A stretch of DNA of 64,000 nucleotides from Bufo bufo (taxonomy: Eukaryota > Chordata > Amphibia > Anura > Bufonidae), in assembly GCF_905171765.1 (NCBI RefSeq), contig NC_053391.1:262401918-262465917 (forward strand), written 5' to 3'. Shown one piece after another: positions 49,519 through 63,396 of the stretch (the stretch's first letter is position 1; each line of letters begins with the position of its first letter). The translations under genes were made by a program, and so were the position numbers. The notes beneath the pieces were generated by a model, which was not told the DNA's origin, did not search any database, and saw only the letters and a program-made list of their open reading frames with translations.

Positions 49519-52500
49519 TGTCACGGATGTGAACCCACTGTGCTACTGATTGGCTGTACCCTGGAGGGGCGTGACTAAGCAACTACCTGGTATTCACTAG
49601 AGCCTCTGATGGTGAGGATAGACTTGGGCCATTAGGGTAGTTGCCAGGTGCCACTACAGAGCAGTCCCAGAGTCAGTAGCAGCTAGTCCAGGCAGACCAG
49701 AAGATACCTCAGATAGGTACCAGCAATACAGGCATGGTAGAAAGGCAGGGTCGTTGCCAGGAGCAACAAAGCAAGAACCGAAGGATGAGGCAGAGGCGTA
49801 GTCAGACAGGCAGAAGGTCAGGGCAGGTGGCACAGGTACAGGTCAGGCAATCCGGGTCGGCAAAGGGAGAGACAAAGCAAGCAGGCAGGGATCAGACCAT
49901 AAGCGTAGTCCAGGGACAAAGTATAGGTCAGGAACACAAGTGGTTATCAAGCTCTTTAGCAACAAACTAGGACCTTGACACTCAGGCATCTGGGAAAAGG
50001 GCTGAGCCCCTTAAGTAAGTGTAGGAGAGCAAGCGGTCAACAAGGTCACCTGACCCAATCCAGCCCAGCTCAGGGAATGATGCCTACAGCCCTTAGAGCA
50101 GTGACACATGAAACCAGCCGAACTCATGCTTTGTCCAGGGCTGAATGGAAGCTGTGGAGCGGAACCCTCAGAAGCAACTGGCCACCAATCACCGAAGAGC
50201 ACGGTGCCGGGGACCACGGCGGTAAGCAGGGGAACAGCGTCGCACAGCAGTCGCTGTTACAGCCCCCCCCCCCCCCTCTTCTTGAGTCCACGACAAGACA
50301 GAAAGCTCTTTATCAGATCCAGAGCATGAATGTTCTCCTGCAGTTCCCAAGATCTCTCCTCAGGAACAAATCCCTTCCAATCCACAAGATAGTAGGTCTT
50401 CCTACCACGTTTCTTGATGTCAAGGATGTCCTTGACTTCAAATACCTCATTTGCATTCTCTGATACCGTATTTGGAGTTTAAGCAGCCGTTGAGAAATGA
50501 TTAAGGAACACTGGTTTCAGAAAGGAGACATGGAAGGCATTGGGAATATGCAGAGAAGGAGGTAGACGTAGCTTGTATGTCACTTCGTTGATCCTCCTCA
50601 ATACTTCAAAGGGCCCAAGGAACCTGGGAGCAAACTTAAAACTGGGGACCCTTAAGCAGATGTTTTTGGAGGAAAGCCATACCTTATCCCCAGACGAGAA
50701 CCGAGGTGGTCTCTTTCTCTTGTCTGCATTTGTCTTCATGCGTTTCACGGCTTTGTTGATGCATATTTTGGTGTTGCGCCAAATCTTAAAAAAATCTCTA
50801 AAAAAGGAATCCGCAGCTGGTACCCCGGAAGATGCAGGAGCAGGAAGAGGAGTACAAGTATGTTGACCAAAACTGACAAAGAATGGTAAGGATCCAGTAG
50901 ACTCACTAGTGTGGTTGTTATAGGAGAACTCTGCCCAAGGTAGCAGTTGTAGCAAGTTGTGTTGAGCGGAAACAAAATACCGAAGATAGTTCTCCAATAT
51001 CTGATTGACCCACTCTACTTGCCCATTGGTTTGAGGGTGATAACCAAAAGAGAAGTCCAGGTCAATTTCTAGCAGTCGGCAGAAAGCTCTTTCTGGACTC
51101 CTCGATCAGAAAGAATTTGCCCAGGTAAACCATGCAGATGGAAGATATGTTTAACGAACAGTTTAGCAAGTTCCGCAGCCTAGGGCAATCTCGTCAAAGG
51201 AACGAAGTGCGCCACCTTGGAGAAGCGGTCCACGACCACCTAAATACTGGTACATCCAGCCGAAGAGGGCAGATCTGTGATAAAGTCCATGGCAATGTGT
51301 TTTCCATAGAGCATCAGGAACAGGTAGGGGTAATAACAGGCCCTGTGGTCTACTCCTGGAGATTTTGTTCTGAGCACAGACGGCACAAGCAGAGACATAG
51401 TCACGCACATCCTTGGACAATGTGGGCCACCAGTAGTGGCGAGTTCTGTGGTCTTGCGGATCCCGGGATGACCGGCCAGTTTGGAGTTGTGCCCCCACGT
51501 TAGGACATGTTTCCTTTTGGCAGATGGCACGAATGTCTTCTCGGGAGGAATGTCTCTTACCAGGAGCCACTGTGATCAAGCAAGCAGGATCTATCAAGTA
51601 TTGGGGCTCCTCCTGCTGGTTAGAAGAGTAAAATGATCCAGACAGAGCATCCACCTTGATGTTCTTCTCGGCCGGGTGGAAGTGGAACTCAAAATCACAA
51701 CGGGAAAAGAAGAGTGCCCACCTGGCTTGGCAAGGGTTCAGACGCTGGGCTGTCTGCAGATACATAAGATTCTTGTGGTCGGTGAAAATTATTATTGGAT
51801 GCTGGGCTCCCTCCAATAGATAACGCCACTCCTCCAAGGCGAATTTTATGTCCAGAAGCTCCCTGTCTCCTATACAGTAATTCCTCTCAGCGGAGGAGAA
51901 GAGCTTGGAGAAGAATCCACAAGTAAACATCTTGCCCTTGGAACCTTTTTATAGTAAAACAGCACCAGCTCCTATGGAGGAGGCGTCCACTTCTAAAAAG
52001 AATTGGCGGGAGACAACAAGATGTCGTAGAACAGGTGCAGTGGCAAAGGAGCTCTTTAATTTTTCAGGATCCATCTTTAATCCGGCATCTGAGATGATGT
52101 ATCCGAGAAACAGTACAGTAGTCTTCTCAAAGGTGCATTTCTCGAGTTTGGCATAGAGTCGATTCTTCCTCGACCGCTGTAAGACTAAACGTACATGCTT
52201 CCGGTGAGTAATTAAATCTGGAGAATAAATCAGTATATCGTCCAGGTAAACGATCACACATATATAGAGCAGGTCCCGGAAGACATCATTAACAAACTCT
52301 TGGAACACTGCAGGAGCATTGCACAGACCGAAGGGCATGACGAGATACTCGTAGTGTCCATCACGAGTGTTGAAAGTAGTCTTCCACTCGTCGCCCTTTC
52401 GAATGCGGATAAGGTTATATGCACCGCGCTGGTCAAGTTTAGTAAAGACCTTAGTCCCCTGGATGCTGTCAAAGAGTTCGGAGATTGGCGGAAGAGGGTA

Positions 52501-53333
52501 TCAATTTTTGACCGTGACCTTATTCAGACCTCGATAGTCGATACAGGGCCATAAGGATCCATATTTATTCTGCACAAAGAAGAACCCGGCACCAGCAGGT
52601 GTAGTGGATTTCTGGATAAACCCCCTCTCCAGATTCTCCTTGATGTAGTCAGACATCACCTGAGTCTCTGGGAGTGAGAGTGGGTAGACTCAACCATGAG
52701 GAGGTGTAGCACCAGTCAGAAGGTCAATCGGACAGTCAGATGGATGATGAGGAGGCAGGGTCCCGGCGTCTTTCTTACTAAAGACATCCGCTAAGCTGGC
52801 ATACTGCTGCGGAAGTCCAGGCAGGTCTACAGGTACAGAAGGCGTGGAAGCAGGTCGGACCTCCGCTAAGCATCTGGAGTGACAAGATGATCCCCCATGC
52901 AGGATCTGACCGGAGTGCCAGTCCACAACTGGATAACTGGATTCACTGGCAGCACATAGAAGGAGATCAACTCAGAGTGCAGAACCCCTATCTGTAACTT
53001 AAGGAGTATAGTAACAGAGAGTACCGTTCAGCGAGTGGTTATCAATTTACAGAGGCCACTAAAAAAAGCCTTTCCAGACGAATGGTGGGAAGCCGATACT
53101 GATGGACGAGAGCTTGCTTAATGAAGTTACTGGCTGACCCAGAGTCCAAGAATGCAGGCACAGACAGTGTGACTCCCTTGTGAGAGAGAGTCACCGGAAC
53201 TGAAAGTTTCGGAGAGGACTTCTCCTAGTCTAGAACCTCCTCTCCAACTGATCATAGACATTGTCGTTTCCCGGCTTCTGTGGACAATTACGCAAAAAGT
53301 GGCTCTAGACTGGTCAGACAGTCGAAGGCGAAG
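49519..53333 (-). mobile_element. gypsy-3, unit B copy
   Basis: Duplicate of 34,531-38,345. LTR at 49,519-50,261, polypurine tract next to it with 14 C (plus strand) where unit A has GA then 12 C. The integrase, chromodomain, RNase H, RT and protease pieces carry the same stops and frameshifts as unit A, showing that the decay preceded the duplication. Confidence 0.9.
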
Positions 53334-53590
53334 ACTGAATATCCAAATATCTCTTGTGGTTCAAAAGTTATCAACAGAGAAAGTTCAAAACTTTTGAGCA
53401 TTCAGCTCTGTGTTCAGCACCAGGGACAATACACTGAACACATCAAGTAGCTGTAGCTGTGCATCACAGGGAACATTCCTGGTTGTTGTTGCAAATTTCT
53501 GTGTTAATAACTTTTGAACCACAAGAGATATTGCAAATCTAATTGTGGCAATAGATTTCTCAGAAAATTCTGGTCTTTTATATTCTAGAT

Positions 53591-53727
53591 CAGTGTTTCC
53601 CAACCAGTGTGCCTCCAGCTGTTGCAAAACTACAACTCCCAGCATGCCCGTACAGCCTTCGGCTGTGCGGGCATGCTGGGAGTTGTAGTTTTGCAACAGC
53701 TGGAGGCACACTGGTTGGGAAACACTG
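53591..53727. mobile_element. palindromic hAT MITE, unit B copy (centre flipped)
   Basis: Same 137-bp palindrome and same flanks as 38,603-38,739. The centre reads CCCGTACAGCCTTCGG rather than CCCGCACAGCCGAAGG, the exact reverse complement of the unit A centre. Confidence 0.92.
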
Positions 53728-54388
53728 TGCTAGATGACCCCCTTCGCATTGGAAACATTTTCCATTGATCCAATATGGCGGCTTTCAAGATAGCAGCCAT
53801 GTTCCGGATATAGCCTTAAAGATAGGCCCCCTCACCCATTACTTGCTGGGGTATTCAGATATTTTATTTCCCCTTTTGTTTCTGAAATAAAAGGGTGTCC
53901 TGCGAATTTTGACTCACCCAGTATAAAGCTTGGGGAGGGTGTATCTCTTAAGGCTGTAGGTTTTAATAAATGGAAATTGAGATGGAATTGAATATTCGAA
54001 TATTGGTTAAATTGAATTCTCCGCCTTGATGGATATATGGTTTGCATATATGGATATATGTAGGATTATTTAAAATGTTTTGTTTTCATTTGTGGTTTTT
54101 TTTCTCTCTCTCCCTAAAGGGTAAAGGATTGGAAATGGTAAAGGGTAGAGGGTAAGGGGTAGAAAAAATAAATAAATTGTGGCATACATTGTAAATAAGA
54201 AATAGATGTGATGACAGTCTCTGTACACCCATGTGGAATTATGGAATGACAGTGCGATATTGTCAACAGGAAAAAAAACTAAGCAATTCCATCTAAAAAA
54301 ATTATAATAATTAAACAATTTAAAAAAAGGATCACTGGCTAGAGAGCTAGAGCAGTGACACATGAAACGCATTAGGGAGCCATACTCT
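53728..54388. other. AT-rich sequence, unit B copy
   Basis: Duplicate of 38,740-39,400; no gene seen. Confidence 0.5.
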
Positions 54389-54714
54389 ATCTCCAGGAGA
54401 GAATCAAGGCTGAACCCTACATCTACTATCAGCGACTTTTGAGCAGAGGACTGTTACAAAGAGGTCTTAGTATCATGCCAAATAAACTACCCACAGTAGA
54501 TTCAGGTGCTAGGACTCTGGAGAAAACCGTTACTGGAAGAGGAGTTCTTAACTGACGTCCATAGACAATGAAGAAAGGATATTTTCCAGATAATTCACCA
54601 CCATGATTATTGTACGAAAACTTTGCCTATGGAAGCAGAGTGTCCAAGTCATCATAGTGTGCAGATGAGAAATGACACAGGTAATTGATAGAAATTTGAT
54701 GGACACACTCCACC

Positions 54715-55404
54715 TGTCACAGCGGGGATCAGAAATGCCCTTCACCAGCACCACTATTCCTACCTGATGGCCCACAAATGGACAGCAGTCCCTTCCTAAG
54801 TAGGTTCAGGGGATTACAGGGTTAGAATGCAAGAAAAAAAACGTAGTGAAAGACACACTGAACCAAAACTGACTCAGTAGGTCAGACAAACAGAACCAAA
54901 ACTGAACTTAAACACAGATTAAAGAGCTGTACAAGCCAAGGTCAAACCAGGAAGTTTCGTCAGATCCAAATTATCTGGGGTAAAAGTCCAAAACACACAA
55001 GGTCCATATACCAGAAGTTAAATGTAATAAAGCAGATAATGCAAAACACACCTTAATCACAGGCAACTGTGTCTAGCAGTTGCCTGTTTAAATAGGGCAC
55101 TCCATTGATCACTTGGGATGTCCGCCCTGTGGGGTCATGACACTGGATCCCGACGTCCCACCAGATTGTCCAGCACTCCAACACATGGAGCCTGGACAGT
55201 TAATAGGTGACAGGACGCTGGCAACATAGCCCACGATGGAACACACCTGCTGGCTACATAACAGTGGAGCAGCAATGCCGACAAGTTGACCACACCCACT
55301 GGCCATGAAGGCCAGTTACCTGGCAAAGGGACGCTGCTTTGGAGATCGAGAAGAGATGCTGGCGGCACTGCCTGCTTGTAGGGCACGCCCACCGGCTGGT
55401 AACA
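54715..55404. mobile_element. putative solo LTR, unit B copy
   Basis: Duplicate of 39,727-40,416. Confidence 0.55.
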
Positions 55405-55963
55405 GACGTCACAGAAAGCTTTACAGAATTTTGAGTAAAACTGTACCGGCTAATAGATAAAATATGAGCAAGTAATCCATCTAGGGGAAAAAATATGGTA
55501 AAGGAACAATTAGCCAGGTGTTTGCAGAAGGCAAACCAGGCAGTGGCATAAAATAGGCCATTTAAAAAAATCTATCCACTACAATCGATACTATAGGGAA
55601 ACCTGGAGAGTGAGGGAAGTTGGTAATGAAGTCCATGGCAAGGTGTTACTCAGATGCTTCAGGTACTGGCAAAGAAAGAACGAGGCCTGTAGGCCTTTGT
55701 CTAGGAACCATGTTTTGGGCACAGGTATAGCAGTAATAAAGTCCCAAATATCTTGAAATATAGAGGGCTACCAATAGTGTCTGGCAATCAGTTCTGAAGT
55801 TTTGCATTGACCAGGATGTGCTGCAAGTTCTCGGGTTACGATCTGCTTCCTCTTGACCAAAGGTATGAAAGCCTTATCAGGCAAAATATTACAGGACAGG
55901 GGTAACTGACTCTATATTAGCTGGACTGATAATAGTTGTGATCCCTCCACATCTGCTTTAACA

Positions 55964-58900
55964 TATTTGTGGTAGGAGCTAATCGAGGAACAGAGTAGGC
56001 ATGCCTAAGTACTGCCCTGAACCAACTGGCTGGAGTGTGCCCGGTGCCAGTGACGAGGTAAGGCCTAGATAAGTGGGCCACCCAGCAGGAGTGAATGAAA
56101 AAGGGGATGGGAGGGAGGGTCAAAGAACGGGCGCCCTCCTGCTTGTACCAGGGGGTTTAAATAGGGGAGGTCGCTCCACCCACAATTACAGGCTGCACGC
56201 AGCCTTAACTATTTGTGGTAGGAGCTAATCGAGGAACAGAGTAGGCATGCCTAAGTACTGCCCTGAACTAACTGGCTGGAGTGTGCCTGGTGCCAGTGAC
56301 GAGGTAAGGCCTAGATAAGTGGGCAAAGAGAACCGGCCCAGAGTAGGGTGCAATGTATTTATTGGAGCATCATGGAACCCATAAAGCCCAAAGAACGAAA
56401 GGCTCTGACAATCTCAACTCGCGGATTGGGAATGTACCTTGCGTAGCAGGACGACCGCTAACGACCCACCTTGCGGATGACGTGTGCCGGTACCTGATGA
56501 CTGGATGCTGCGGAAGCGGCCCCTACGCGAGAGGAGTGCCCGGATACCGTGCTAGGGTTGAACCCCAACACTGCCGCCAGGGTGCAGATATTGGAGACAA
56601 ACTGGGCCGAAGAAGGGGGGCCTACCGTTAATTGGGAGCAACGGGTTGTCTAACGCGGGAGACTGGAGTGAGGCCAGAAGCTCTTGGAGCGCCTTGACGG
56701 GACACCAACAGTTGGCCGTGGAGAAGAACTCTACCTCGGTGGGAGGACCAGCCTGATTGGACTTGGTGGCTGGGATGGACAGTATGAAGTGGACCAAATG
56801 CCAGGCGAGATGTCGCCTGAGCAAGGTCGCTCGGTTGACCGTGCCGCAGGTGAACTCCCCGGGTCTAAGAACCCAGAGACCCTAGGTACATGGCTGCTTT
56901 GGTGATGATGCTTGATGAGTGCCCAAAAGGAAGACCGTCTAGGGCTACAGAAAATCTGCGGAAAAAACTCGCCTGACACTGGTTGCCTACGCACCTGGAC
57001 CGCCGCGCTAACGCTGAGGGTGGCTTTGATGGCCTGATACGAAAAATGGATCTGGCAGAGGGGTCGCCGAGTATCCGATGGTGTTGAATGCTGGCCAAAT
57101 ACAGCTTGATGGTGTTAAATGACAGGTGGCAGTGCGTGTGGCAATGGGCTATAAAGCCATGAAAACGTGAGGAACCCTAACAGGGACTGGAGTTCCCACT
57201 TGTACAGGACCCTGGAAGAAGCCGCGGATGAAACGGCAGCCTGGATCTTAGCCAGCTTGGCGGCCGCCACGGGGCCTCAAGCCTGGCGAAAAGCTGGAGC
57301 AACTAGCCGAGCCCGAGGGGACGCCCTGAGGTCCCTTGATGATCAGGGTGCAGACTGCCCAGGTGAGATTGAGCAAAACCATGACGTAGCAATGAACCCA
57401 AGAATGCCGCTTGAGTGGGAGCAGAGTACAATACCTGATGTAACCACAGTTGTCGAGATAATGGATGACCATGTCCAAACCCCCGTGATGACCCGGATCC
57501 AATGCAATCAGGGATTCAAACATGCGGAACCCGAACCGGATAAACAGGAACCACTGCATACTGCTGGAAAAAACCCAGAGCGTTTCAGGCAAATATATCG
57601 GATCCCGAGTGATTCAGGCAAATGTGTACCACCAGTGGGAAAAGACCTGAGTGATTCAGGCAAATACGAACAACCTGTGGGAAAAAGACCTGAGCGAATC
57701 AGGCAAATGCGAACAACCTGCGGGAAAAAGACCTGAGCGAATCAGGCAAATGCGAACAACCTGCGGGAAAAAGACCTGATCGAATCAGGCAAATGCGAAC
57801 AACCTGCGGGAAAAAGACCTGAGCGATTCAGGCAACTGCGTACAACCTGTGGGACAAAAGACCTGAGCGATTCAGGCAAATGCGAACAACCTGTAGGAAA
57901 AAGGAGCTGAGAGAATCAGGCAAATGCGAACAACCTGTGGGAAAAAAGACCTGAGCGATTCAGGGAATACGTAACCTGAGTGAATCAAGAAAAAACACAC
58001 AACCTGGAAATACTGCCAACCTGAAAGAGACAGGAAAATACAAAACCTGAGTGATTCAGGGAAATACGTAACCTGGGTGAATCAGGAAAAACATACGACC
58101 TGGAAATACCGCCAACCTGAAAGAGACAGGAAAATACAAAACCTGAGTGATTCAGGGAAATACGTAACCTGGGTGAATCAGGAAAACATACGACCTGGAA
58201 ATACCGGCAACCTGAAAGAGACAGGAAAATACCTGACCTGATCGATTCAGGGAAACACCTGACCTGAGTGATTCGGGGAAAACGTAAAACCTGAGTGACT
58301 TGGGCACATACATAAACCTGAGCGATCCAGAAAACATGAACCCGGGCGATTCTGGAAACATAAAACCCGAGTGATTCAGGTAAAAACATGAACCTGAGCG
58401 ATTCAGGGAAATGCATGAATCTGAGCGATCCAGGACACGTAAAACCCGCGCGACTTCAGGGAATTAGACCTGGGTGAATGGGTAAATACGTGAATTTTTG
58501 AGCTAATCTGGGAAATACATGAACCTGAGAATCAGAAGGAAACAGGAATGAACATGGTATAGAAAGGATCGCAACCTAACCAAACCAATGGACAGCGCTG
58601 CCAACTCTCCGGCGATACTGGAGATCTAGGAATGGAGGCTCGTGATGAATGAAGGAAGGCTCTGAGCTGCAGAGAAGCGTCACGCCACCACCCGGCTGGA
58701 ACTTACCTGAAACCCGGCACCGTGGAGTGACCGGGCACGGAGGAGCCCTGCGACACAATTGAGGATGGATCGAAATTCCTGTGGCCTGAGGCCCTGCTTA
58801 CATGAAAATAAGCTTGCGTTGGTACGAGACCCGGAGAGAGGTGCGATCTGGTGGCACTGGAAAGAGGCGACGGAGAACCAGGATGCAGCCTGGGCGCCAT

Positions 58901-61900
58901 GGCCAACTGCTGGGTGACCCTGGACAGCCAGAATCAGAGCCCGAAGTCGCGCTGCACGCCACAAACCTGCGGAAACAGGAATCCAGACACGCCGGACACG
59001 AATCGGGTAACCAGGAATCAGCCGGACGCTGCTGAACAAACCCCCGAGCGCTACAGGCTGATGCATGGAACCTGCGTAATTCCGGCGATGCACTGAATCC
59101 TGAGCGGTTCAGGCAACATGGAATCCTAAGCAAAGCAGGCAATTACATACACCTTCATGAAGATGACGGACACCTGGGTGGGTCGGGCAGTACCTTGAAC
59201 CTGGTTGGACCTGGCCACTACCTACCCACTGGGAGACCAGGGAAAACAGAAGCCTGAGCGGATCAGGCCAACCTGACCTGAGGGAATCAGGGGAATACAT
59301 AACCAGACTGTTCAGGAAAATATGCAATCTGGGAACAACCGACCTGGAAGAGGAAGGAAAAACAAAACCCGAATAAGGGAGAACATGGCACCTGAGCGAT
59401 TTAGGGAAATACATGACACCTGAGCGATTCAGGGAACACACAAGACCTGAGCGATCCAGGGAACACACCAGACCTGAGCGATTCAGGGAACACACCAGAC
59501 CTGAGCGATTCAGGGAACACACCAGACCTGAGCGATTCAGGGAACATTACCCCTAAGTGACTAACGGGAGGCAAACACCAGAGCGATTCAGGGGACCTGA
59601 CCCCTGAGTCACTTAGGGAAGACATGACACATGCGATTTTGGGAACATGACATCTGTGAATTGGAGAAAACATAACCCTGAGCGATTCAGGGAAGACATG
59701 ACACCTGCGATTCTTGGGTAAATGACACCTGCAATTTGGAGAAAAACACGACGCCTGAGCGAATCAGGAAAGAGAAAACCTGACTGATTCAGGGAAGACA
59801 TGACACCTGCGATTCCGGGAACATGACACCTGCGATTTGGGGAAAAACATGACACCTGCGATTCCAGGAACATGACACCTGCGATTTAAGGAAAACATGA
59901 CACTTGATCGATTCAGGGATCCAGGAAGACATAACACCTGAGCGATTCAGGGGAGACATAACACTTGAGTGATTCAGGGGAGACATAACACTTGAGTGAT
60001 TCAGGGGAGACATAACACTTGAGTGATTCAGGGGAGACATAACACGTGAGCGATCCGGGGAGACATAACACCTGAGCGATTCAGGGAACACACCAGACCT
60101 GAGCGATTCAGGGAACATTACCCCTAAGTGACTAAGGGGAGGCAAACACCAGAGCGATTCAGGGGACCTGACCCCTGAGTCACTTAGGGAAGACATGACA
60201 CATGCGATTTTGGGAACATGACATCTGTGAATTGGAGAAAACATAACCCTGAGCGATTCAGGGAAGACATGACACCTGCGATTCTTGGGTAAATGACACC
60301 TGCAATTTGGAGAAAAACACGACGCCTGAGCGAATCAGAAAAGAGAAAACCTGACTGATTCAGGGAAGACATGACACCTGCGATTCCGGGAACATGACAC
60401 CTGCGATTTGGGGAAAAACATGACACCTGCGATTCCAGGAACATGACACCTGCGATTTGAGGAAAACATGACACTTGATCGATTCAGGGATCCAGGAAGA
60501 CATAACACCTGAGCGATTCAGGGGAGACATAACACTTGAGTGATTCAGGGGAGACATAACACTTGAGTGATTCAGGGGAGACATAACACTTGAGTGATTC
60601 AGGGGAGACATAACACGTGAGCGATCCGGGGAGACATAACACCTGAGTGATTCAGGGACGACATTACACCTGGGCGATTCAGGGGAGACATTACACCTGA
60701 GCGATTCAGGGGAGACATTACCCCTGAGTGATTCAGGGAAGACATTACACCTGAGCGATTCAGGGAAGACATTACACCTGAGCGATTCAGGGAAGACATT
60801 ACACCTGAGTGATTCAGGGAAGACATTACACCTGAGCGATTCAGGGAAGACCTTACACCTGAGCGATTTAGGGAAGACATTACACCTGAGCGATTCAGGA
60901 AAGACATTACACCTGAGTGATTCAGGGACGAAATTACACCTGAGCGATTTTTAGGGAAGACATTACACCTGAGCGATTCAGGGAACATATGACCCCAGGT
61001 GGTTACAGGGACGACATAACATCTGAGCGGATCGGGGAACAAATGACACCTGAGCGGTATCAGGAATGACGTAACACTTGAGCGATTCAGGAAGATGGGA
61101 CCCCTGGGCGGTTAAGGGCAGCCGCAACCCGAGAGGTTCAGGAACCTGACCCCTGGATTCGAGGGATACCACAGCCCCCAGCCGCCCAGGGGGTGAATAT
61201 TGACGAACGTAATAGCGTGATTGGAAGACATGACACCTGTGATTCTTGGGTAAATGACACCTGCAATTTGGAGAAAAACACTACGCCTGAGCGAATCAGG
61301 GAAGACAAAACCTGACTGATTCAGGGAAGACATGACACCTGCTATTCCGGGAACATGACACCTGCGATTTGGGGAAAAACATGACACCTGCGATTCCAGG
61401 AACATGACACCTGCGATTTGAGGAAAACATGACACTTGATCGATTCAGGGATCCGGGAAGACATAACACCTGAGCGATTCAGGGGAGACATAACACTTGA
61501 GTGATTCACGGGAGACATAACACTTGAGTGATTCAGGGGAGACATAACACTTGAGCGATTCAGGGGAGACATAACACGTGAGCGATCCGGGGAGACATAA
61601 CACCTGAGTGATTCGGGGACGACATTGCACTTGGGCGATTCAGGGGAGACATTACACCTGAGCGATTCAGGGGAGACATTACCCCTGAGTGATTCAGGGA
61701 AGACATTACACCTGAGCGATTCAGGGAAGACATTACACCTGAGCGATTCAGGGAAGACATTACACCTGAGCGATTCAGGGAAGACATTACACCTGAGCGA
61801 TTCAGGGAAGACCTTACACCTGAGCGATTCAGGGAAGACATTACACCTAAGTGATTCAGGGACAAAATTACACCTGAGCGATTTTTAGGGAAGACATTAC

Positions 61901-62942
61901 ACCTGAGCGATTCAGGGAACATATGACCCCAGGTGGTTACAGGGACGACATAACATCTGAGCGGATCGGGGAACAAATGACACCTGAGCGGTATCAGGAA
62001 TGACGTAACACTTGAGCGATTCAGGAAGATGGGACCCCTGGGCGGTTAAGGGCAGCCGCAACCCGAGAGGATCAGGAACCTGACCCCTGGATTCGAGGGA
62101 TACCACAGCCCCCAGCTGCCCAGGGGGTGAATATTCACGAACGTAATAGCGTGATTGGCACAGGAAGCACAGGGTGACTGGGGCCTGCACCTGGCATTAA
62201 ATCGAAAATCTCCCCTTTTTTTTTTTTTTTCAGCAGTGCGGGCAGCAGGCCAACAGCCGGCGACTCGCCCACACGGAGAAGCGGCGCCCACTGGACAGTA
62301 GCGGCTGTGCTGCTAGTCCTGCCGCCCGGGACCCCCGCACTGGGTAACATAAGCAGGAAGAAGGCATGACTGCAACAGTGCCAAACCTTCCCTGGCAGCC
62401 ACAACAACCCAGAAAATGCTCAACAGATGACTTAACCACAGTGCCCCATTTAACTTCCTAACCTTAGTTGGCTTGCAGGCGTCTGCAAGGTCTTGCAAGA
62501 TTGAGCCTACCACAACAGCCCCATCATTTTCACCTGCGGCGCCGTCCCCGCTTGCCCCCCTTTTTACGCCGAGCCGCGGCGCATGCGCCGGAGGGTGCCC
62601 GGTACCTGGAGGGGGGAGGCGACTGGGCGATGCGTGCTCCGGCAGCCGGCGCGAGGCCGGGAGCCTGGTGGAGCTTCCGGCCGGGCTGTGAATCAGGGAA
62701 AAACGAGGTGCCGGTGGCAGGTGCGTTCACCCGGGCCGCAGCGCGGTGATACTCACGGGAGGCGATGCGGCTGGCTGCACGACCCGAACCGAGATGACGA
62801 CCGAAGACGTGACCGGAAGTGACGTCAGGCGCAGGTGCTGGTAATTCAAAGAAAGGGCGCCCTCCTGCTTGTACCAGGGGGTTTAAATAAGGGAGGTCGC
62901 TCCACCCACAATTACAGGCTGCACGCAGCCTTAACTATTTGT
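55964..62942 (-). mobile_element. YR retrotransposon, unit B copy
   Basis: Duplicate of 40,976-47,953. B2 56,-- starts at 55,964 and ends at 56,078; A2 is 56,120-56,216; B1 is 56,210-56,324; the decayed YR gene is at about 56,382-57,163; minisatellite blocks at 57,575-58,468 and 59,088-62,148; CpG-rich promoter-like block at about 62,190-62,845; A1 is 62,846-62,942. The array length is unchanged from unit A apart from one T outside it. Confidence 0.8.
59088..62148. repeat. minisatellite block 2, unit B copy
   Basis: Same units, order and higher-order blocks as 44,100-47,160. I noticed no unit gain or loss between the two copies. Confidence 0.9.
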
Positions 62943-63396
62943 CAGCAGAACAGAAATGTAACAGAAAATTAAAGTAGGCAAAGAACAAAGACCATCTTGC
63001 CTAGAAAATATTGAGGCTTTGGGTGGTCGGAAGATATGTCAAATTGTTATGGTCAGTATATATGACAAGAGGGTAATTGCCACCCTCGAATAGAGATTGT
63101 CACTCTAGTTTAATAGCCAGCAACTCTCTGCCCCCAATGGAATAGTTTGCTGCAGTGAAAACTTTTGCCGCAATTGACCATGGTGTTTTTTTGGGTTAAA
63201 ACTGCTCCTGCCTCTATGCATCCACCTCTAAGAAGAACTGTTTAAGCACATCTGGTCAGTGTAGAACTGTATCTGTAGAAAAGGCCTGCTTGAGGGTCTG
63301 AAAAGCAGATTCAACCTCTGGTAACAGCTCTTTAGCATTTATTATTTTCCTGGTCAGGACAGAGATTGGTTTTGTTAACATAGAAAAGTTTGAAAC

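Larger units (their letters stand above)
48168..63156. repeat. tandem duplication unit B
   Basis: Copy of 33,180-48,167 in direct orientation. Comparing the units by eye I find three differences: GA against CC next to the C run (35,274-35,275 / 50,262-50,263), the inverted centre of the palindromic MITE, and one extra T in the run at about 62,216-62,230. Otherwise they look identical, so the event is recent, gene-converted or an assembly effect. Confidence 0.95.
54388..63396 (-). mobile_element. gypsy-4, unit B copy, continuing into RT
   Basis: Integrase pieces at 54,408-54,714 and 55,405-55,963, solo LTR at 54,715-55,404, YR element at 55,964-62,942, RNase H at 62,943-63,156. Beyond the duplication the original locus continues at 63,157-63,396 with the RT-RNase H linker (KPISVLTRK, EVESAFQTLKQAF, FFLEVDA on the minus strand). 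This shows the right-hand copy keeps the ancestral right flank. Confidence 0.82.
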
